A stretch of DNA of 64,000 bases, from contig CAJTRK010000002.1 of assembly GCA_910578475.1 (NCBI GenBank), positions 121,316 through 185,315 on the forward strand, given 5' to 3'. The position numbers and the translations under genes are program-made. Of this stretch, positions 61,147 to 64,000 are shown piece after piece. Positions within the stretch are counted from its first letter, which is position 1. Each line of letters begins with the position of its first letter. The notes beneath the pieces are model-generated. The model worked only from the letters and a program-made list of their open reading frames with translations, was not told the origin of the DNA and made no database searches. Source of the DNA: an uncultured Lachnospiraceae bacterium (GTDB lineage Bacteria > Bacillota > Clostridia > Lachnospirales > Lachnospiraceae).

Positions 61147-61185
61147 TGTCGCCAATCATCCATTCTTGCTCTGCCGGCGTTCCGA

Positions 61186-62055
61186 CTACTCTTCAACCAT
61201 CTGCTTCAGTTCCAATATGACAAGAACTTCCTCCAGATGTTCGAAATCTACCGCCGGCGTAATATAACCCGATTTTGTCAGGTTATTGGAATCCGTATTG
61301 ATGGTATTGATATAACCGATTAAAATACCCGGAAGATATTTATCGCTGATGTTGGAAGTCACGACCTTATCGCCTTCCACCACGACATCATCGCTGTCTT
61401 TGAGCTGTTCAAAAGAAATGACGCCGGAGGCATATAAACGTAAATCCCCGTTGACAATCATGTTGTCAGAACTGGACAAGACCATCGCGCTCACATTGGA
61501 ATCGTCAGCAATAATTGCCTTTACTTTCGACCAGTTCGGCCCTGTATCAACAATGCGGCCTACCAGACCGCTTCCTGCCATCACATTCATATCAACCATA
61601 AGACCGTCTTCCGACCCCTTATTGATAACAAAAGAATAGAACCAGTTGCCGGAATCCCTTGCAATAATCCTGGCTCCGACTTTTTCATATTCATCGTACT
61701 GAGCATCCAGTTCATATAATTCGCGCAAATTCGTAAGTTCGTACCGGTCCTGCTGTAATCTCGTATTCTCAATCGTCAGTTCATCTATCTTTGCCTTTAA
61801 CGTTTCATTTTCCGCAATCAAATCCCGAATCTGCCCCAGTTCTTCTGACCGGCCGCGCAGGAAACTGCCCGCCGCGCTGATTCCCTCCTGAAAAGGAACG
61901 ATAATATATCCGGCAACCGAACCGAGCGGCCCGCTGAAAATGGTCGTATTAAATGTAAGCAGCACCATTCCGGTACAAAGAATTGTCAAAATGAAAAGGA
62001 GATATTTCCCCGGCAGAGTAAACTTTTCCCCTTTCCGCTTTATGATTGGACTCAT
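61186..62055 (-). CDS. mreC: Rod shape-determining protein MreC
   Basis: 289 residues: basic N-terminus, one membrane helix (KYLLFILTILCTGMVLLTF), coiled coil (AENETLKAKIDELTIENTRL) and beta domains with VIARDSGNWFYSFVINKGSE-like sequence. The scaffold of the elongasome outside the membrane. Overlaps mreB by ATGA. Confidence 0.94.
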   Translation of the reverse strand: MSPIIKRKGEKFTLPGKYLLFILTILCTGMVLLTFNTTIFSGPLGSVAGYIIVPFQEGISAAGSFLRGRSEELGQIRDLIAENETLKAKIDELTIENTRLQQDRYELTNLRELYELDAQYDEYEKVGARIIARDSGNWFYSFVINKGSEDGLMVDMNVMAGSGLVGRIVDTGPNWSKVKAIIADDSNVSAMVLSSSDNMIVNGDLRLYASGVISFEQLKDSDDVVVEGDKVVTSNISDKYLPGILIGYINTINTDSNNLTKSGYITPAVDFEHLEEVLVILELKQMVEE

Positions 62056-63062
62056 TTACTCATTCCTTCTATTGCGTACGCTACCGATTTATAATTGTCT
62101 TCATTGATGATTTTGGCAAGTCCGAGCGCAACACTTTCTATCGGATGTTCCGAAAGATTGACTTTCAGTCCGGTTCCCTTACTCATAAGCTGCGCCAGAT
62201 TATTGACCTGGGAAGCGCCGCCCGTCAGATAAACGCCATGCCTGTAAATATCCGCCGCGAGTTCCGGAGGTGTCCGCTCCAGAATCACCTTAATGTTATC
62301 GATAATCGTGTTAAAATGCTCCGTCAGACATTCGTTCACGAGGGACGTGGGGATTTCCCGCTCTACCGGAAGTCCTGTTACGATATCGCGTCCGTAAACA
62401 ACGGCTCCGCTCTTCTGCGCTTCCAGTTCTGCTAACGCAATCTTAACATTTTCCGCGGTTTTGCCTCCGATAATCAAGCTGTACTCCCGGCGAATCGCCG
62501 CTTTGATTGCCTCATCAAATTTCCGTCCGCCCACTTTGACAAGCTTGCTGAGCACAATACCGCCGAGGGATAAAATAGAAATTTCCGTTGTGTCAAACCC
62601 AACGTTGACAACCAGAACACCCTGCGAATTTTTCACATCGATACCGAGTCCCAGACCGTCCGCAACGGCTTTATCCACAACCATGACCTTTTTGGCTTTC
62701 ACGTTGGATTCCTTTACCAAATCCTTGAAAGCGCGCTTTTCCACTTCCGTCACATCCCAGGGGACCGCGATATAATAATCCGCGGGCCGCAGACCGCCCT
62801 TCATCAAATCTATCATAAAATATTTTATGAGGGTCTCCATGTTCTGTATGTCTGCAATGACGCCATTACTCAGAGGATAAGTAATCTGAATATTCCCCGG
62901 CGTTTTCTCATACATATCGAAAGCCGAATTACCGTACGCGAACAGGGTTCTTTTGTTTTCAATCGCAATCATGTTCTTTTCCACAAAAACATTGTCGTCC
63001 GCACGGTTGTATATTTTAATATTGCTTGTCCCCAAATCAATTCCAAATGCGTTATTTGCCAA
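62052..63062 (-). CDS. mreB: Diverged MreB-like actin-family protein
   Basis: 336-residue actin-fold protein heading the mre genes. Phosphate-1 loop is DLGTSNIKIY and the adenosine loop YLTGGASQVNNLAQLM is normal, but the phosphate-2 loop, DIGGGTTE in MreB, reads NVGFDTTE (Asn153), and the EEP segment with the catalytic Glu reads VVDKAVADG (Lys131). It may bind nucleotide but hydrolyse it poorly. TTG start with AAAGGAG. Confidence 0.88.
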   Translation of the reverse strand: MANNAFGIDLGTSNIKIYNRADDNVFVEKNMIAIENKRTLFAYGNSAFDMYEKTPGNIQITYPLSNGVIADIQNMETLIKYFMIDLMKGGLRPADYYIAVPWDVTEVEKRAFKDLVKESNVKAKKVMVVDKAVADGLGLGIDVKNSQGVLVVNVGFDTTEISILSLGGIVLSKLVKVGGRKFDEAIKAAIRREYSLIIGGKTAENVKIALAELEAQKSGAVVYGRDIVTGLPVEREIPTSLVNECLTEHFNTIIDNIKVILERTPPELAADIYRHGVYLTGGASQVNNLAQLMSKGTGLKVNLSEHPIESVALGLAKIINEDNYKSVAYAIEGMSK

Positions 63063-63105
63063 GATTATGACTCCTTTCAAAATAAATTGCTCTCCGCATA
63101 TATCT

Positions 63106-63828
63106 TTAAGGCACAGAGCATTCGTTTAACAAACTGCTCTCCTTAAAGCTGAAATAGCTGTTATCACCGATAATAATATGGTCCAGCATGAAAATATCGA
63201 TAGTCTTCCCGATTTCAGCAATGCGCCTTGTAATCTGAATATCGTTCCTGCTAGGTTCCGGATTTCCGCCCGGATGATTATGCAGCAGCATAATATGCGT
63301 TGCCTGTGAACGGAATGCGCTGACGTATACTTCCCTCGGTGATAACAGAGAAGCATTGACTGTTCCGGTCGACAGTAATTGTTCCTCTAACAGGTGCATA
63401 CCGGCATCAAACAGCAAAAGCAGGATATGCTCTACTTTTTCATGTCGGAACCGCTCCATATAATAGCCGGCGACGGATTCGGGTCTTGAAAAAGACAACC
63501 GCTCCCTTGCCTTTGTCTGCGCCATTCTGGTGCACAGTTCCGCAAGCGCTTTCAGCTTTACCGCCTTCACTTTGCCAATGCCCTTTACCTGCATCAGCTC
63601 CTGAAGCGGTATCTGGTAGAGCCCGAGAAGTCCGTTGCCATATTTTCCAACAGCTTTCAATACTTCCCAGCCAAGCTCCCGCGCACTCATCTTCTGCGTT
63701 CCGGTTCGTATGATAATAGCAAGCAGTTCGGAATCCGTCAGCGTTTCCGCACCATAGGAAATAAATTTCTCGTATGGAAGATTTTGCATGATACCATTAT
63801 CATTGTTCTCATACTTTACTAATTTCAT
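63106..63828 (-). CDS. radC: RadC-family JAB/MPN domain protein
   Basis: 240 residues with a helix-hairpin-helix region (LMQVKGIGKVKAVKLKALAE) and the JAMM metal motif in LLHNHPGGNPEPSRNDIQIT. RadC sits ahead of mreB in most Bacillota. Its role in repair has been disputed. AAAGAGG lies before the ATG. Confidence 0.93.
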   Translation of the reverse strand: MKLVKYENNDNGIMQNLPYEKFISYGAETLTDSELLAIIIRTGTQKMSARELGWEVLKAVGKYGNGLLGLYQIPLQELMQVKGIGKVKAVKLKALAELCTRMAQTKARERLSFSRPESVAGYYMERFRHEKVEHILLLLFDAGMHLLEEQLLSTGTVNASLLSPREVYVSAFRSQATHIMLLHNHPGGNPEPSRNDIQITRRIAEIGKTIDIFMLDHIIIGDNSYFSFKESSLLNECSVP

Positions 63829-63884
63829 TCAGCCTCTTTCCCGACGGCTTTTCTCTCCTTTTTTATGAACTCCCTATCCTGAAT

Positions 63885-63893
63885 ATTCTACCA
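63885..63893 (-). promoter_or_regulatory. Putative extended -10 promoter for radC and the mre-min cluster
   Basis: Minus strand TGG-TAGAAT (63893-63885). A TATACA lies 17 bases upstream in place of a -35. About 57 bases before the radC start. Confidence 0.45.
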
Positions 63894-63914
63894 CAATCCC
63901 TTTTTTCTGTATAC

Positions 63915-64000
63915 AAAATTTCCCAATTTTTTTAAAACTGAGGTATCCGTGTCCGGGCGGGCCGAGTGGCATATCGTTCTCTTTGGAGACACGCTCCCGC
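63915..64000. other. Right edge, unassigned
   Basis: Too short to identify. One minus-strand frame stays open from the window edge into this region, so the end of an upstream gene may be here, but no family can be read. Confidence 0.3.

Noticed and set aside
63960..64000. tRNA-like GC-rich sequence at the right edge
   Set aside because: No cloverleaf or TTC/CCA features could be drawn in the bases available.

Overview
The window looks like chromosome of a Lachnospiraceae-type member of the Clostridia (Bacillota). The basis is overall gene content and style: AAAGG/GGAGG ribosome-binding sites, many TTG and GTG starts, a rplU-prp-rpmA-obg block in which L27 carries the Prp-cleaved N-terminal extension, a YlbJ sporulation membrane protein, RecU, SepF beside a HlyD-like protein, and an mreBCD/min cluster with a very long class B PBP. 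This placement is an inference from gene content, not from a search. Almost all of it is core chromosome: no prophage, insertion sequence, CRISPR array, rRNA or tRNA was recognised, and no gene-free stretch exceeds 300 bases.

Positions 1-31177 are read almost entirely on the plus strand: a cut-off unknown gene; a type II topoisomerase pair lacking a GyrA box (topoisomerase IV-like); rsmD and coaD; a coiled-coil protein and a membrane-anchored amidase (with ylbJ converging on it); an RsuA-type pseudouridine synthase fused to a HAD phosphatase; a YgiQ radical SAM protein; an SDR enzyme; an RluA-family pseudouridine synthase, recU and a second amidase; the histidine genes hisZ-hisG-hisD-hisB and a HisF-like/HisI/HisE fusion; the radical SAM/DUF2344/RNase G set; a Nudix hydrolase; and the ribosomal block rplU-prp-rpmA, then obgE-yhbY-nadD-yqeK-rsfS.

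Positions 31191-41762 are mixed. lexA (minus) and a yneA-type LysM division inhibitor (plus) diverge from a region with about six LexA-box-like sequences, one of them inside a perfect consensus promoter. Then come a glycosyltransferase, a small membrane protein, two ABC exporter halves (the second with a broken-looking start), dtd, an AI-2E family permease, ttcA and a Xer-like tyrosine recombinase.

Positions 41811-63828 are all minus strand: an LtaS-like sulfatase, a cytidylate-kinase-like protein, cstA with an unknown partner, aroB-lspA-rluD, HlyD-like-yggS-sepF with structured palindromic DNA between genes, and the envelope/division cluster radC-mreB-mreC-mreD-PBP2-minC-minD-minE-rodA-mgsA-dacA, which joins cell elongation, septum placement and peptidoglycan trimming in one run.

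Most worth following up: the phased LexA-box cluster at lexA/yneA, the HisIE fusion whose HisF-like half lacks both catalytic aspartates, an MreB-like protein with altered nucleotide-site residues, a three-way-junction palindromic element before yggS, a likely frameshift joining two ABC halves, and a recurring AAAGG-Y-ATGG sequence in front of genes.
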